Positions 37,829 through 38,678 of a DNA stretch of 38,678 nt are shown one piece after another (the first letter of the stretch is position 1; the number at the start of each line of letters is the position of its first letter). The DNA lies in NCBI GenBank assembly GCA_022774085.1, contig JALFNZ010000103.1, positions 1-38,678 of the forward strand. Direction: 5' to 3'. The notes under the pieces were generated by a model that worked only from the letters and a program-made list of their open reading frames with translations, was not told the origin of the DNA and did not search any database. Source of the stretch: Bacteroidales bacterium (GTDB taxonomy: Bacteria; Bacteroidota; Bacteroidia; Bacteroidales; UBA932). The position numbers were made by a program, and so were the translations under genes.

Positions 37829-38035
37829 TTGAATTGCTACTGCCAAAGATACAGCAATAATTCGAAACCTCGATTCACCGACGAGGAAATCTTGACGATT
37901 TTCCTCTTCGTTGGGAGTGAGCAGCGTTAAACTCAGATCAAGGAAATCCACTCCTTCGCCAAAGAGTACCTGCTTGATTGGTTCCCTGGACTGATTTCAT
38001 ACCAAACGTTTGTCTACAGGCAGATGGTTACAGGA
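37829..38035 (+). pseudogene. Degenerate transposase N-terminal fragment
   Basis: Frame reads LNCYCQRYSNNSKPRFTDEEILTIFLFVGSEQR*TQIKEIHSFAKEYLLDWFPGLISYQTFVYRQMVTG*, interrupted by TAA and TGA; resembles the N-terminus of Bacteroidetes DDE transposases. Confidence 0.6.
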
Positions 38036-38055
38036 TGATCCTGAAAAATGGGCGT

Positions 38056-38114
38056 CTGTAATACAGATTCCTGTCGAGTAGGAATAAAAATTTTCCCGGG
38101 AAACATTATCTTTG
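38056..38114 (+). promoter_or_regulatory. Palindrome-rich promoter region with -7 box TATCTTTG (38107-38114)
   Basis: CTGTAATACAG (38056-38066), ATTCCT-N7-AGGAAT (38067-38085), TTTCCCGGGAAA (38092-38103), then TATCTTTG. Confidence 0.55.
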
Positions 38115-38118
38115 CGCC

Positions 38119-38678
38119 ATGGAAAAGAATCAGGAATATTACAACGCTTTTGAGAAAAGCCTTGAGCAGGAACTGCTGAAGGTGTGCACTTCTTTGGGAG
38201 TGCTTGAGGGAACATTGCTCGCCAGTGATGACATTGATGCTAAATGGAAGGAAATGGCTCCGGAATATATGGTGGATGCCGTCCGCGAAATCATGTCATA
38301 CCCTGAAGTTGCAGTGTCATGGGCATCTTATATGGGCTGCGCTGTAGCACAATGGTGGGACTCCGACTGGGGCCGCAACCACAACAAAACCTATAGGGAT
38401 CTGTATGGCGACCGGGGATTCGACAACATGGATGACCATATCGTCAGGGACATACTCGGATATGAACTCAGTTCCAATGATGCGAAGATGCTCGTTGACA
38501 TCTTCCGGGCCTGCGCCCACACGACCCTCACGAAAATACGCCGTGAACAGATTGAGTGGCAGACGACTGAATCCTACATGGTACTTGCCATGGCTGCAAA
38601 GACGATGTTCCGTATCGGAGCCGCCATTCACCTTCACAAACTGGGTTACAAATTTCAGAAAGTCCAGTTCAACCGGCG
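38119..38678 (+). CDS. Conserved hypothetical protein, truncated by window end
   Basis: Open frame MEKNQEYYNAFEKSLEQELLKVCTSLGVLEGTLLASDDIDAKWKEMAPEYMVDAVREIMSYPEVAVSWASYMGCAVAQWWDSDW... to the window end. Confidence 0.75.
   Translation, partial: MEKNQEYYNAFEKSLEQELLKVCTSLGVLEGTLLASDDIDAKWKEMAPEYMVDAVREIMSYPEVAVSWASYMGCAVAQWWDSDWGRNHNKTYRDLYGDRGFDNMDDHIVRDILGYELSSNDAKMLVDIFRACAHTTLTKIRREQIEWQTTESYMVLAMAAKTMFRIGAAIHLHKLGYKFQKVQFNR

Noticed and set aside
1-38678. CRISPR arrays, tRNA or rRNA genes, prophage or known defence islands
   Set aside because: No regular repeat-spacer array, tRNA-like cloverleaf, rRNA sequence, phage structural genes or defence gene cluster was recognised by reading; the AddAB-like pair is treated as recombination/repair.

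Overview
The window looks like a mostly syntenic chromosomal segment of a Bacteroidales-type genome. Supporting signs are TAnnTTTG -7 promoter boxes, a DUF4290-FtsK-LolA-like block, AddAB-like genes and FISUMP and FKBP lipoproteins. Most of it is housekeeping: fba, gmk, nadD, SulP transporter, rsmD, NrnA-like DHH phosphoesterase, two FKBP PPIases, MATE exporter, cytidylate-kinase-like protein, serine hydrolase, ackA-ptb-buk, ComEC, ApbE, LemA/TPM, FtsK, AddA/AddB-like, Lrp/AsnC and a MetY-like enzyme. I saw no CRISPR array, tRNA, rRNA or intact mobile element. The right end (about 34.3-38.2 kb) is the least ordinary part. It holds: (i) a two-component pair in which an NtrC-type regulator has apparently lost three internal in-frame blocks, including the phospho-acceptor Asp and the ATPase core, and its partner kinase lacks a sensory module; (ii) a roughly 80-nt candidate small RNA on the minus strand with a promoter box and a UUCG-loop terminator; (iii) an AT-rich block of direct and inverted repeats; (iv) a transposase remnant; and (v) a stack of palindromes over a possibly leaderless promoter. 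All calls come from reading the sequence only. No database search was run, and family-length comparisons are from memory.
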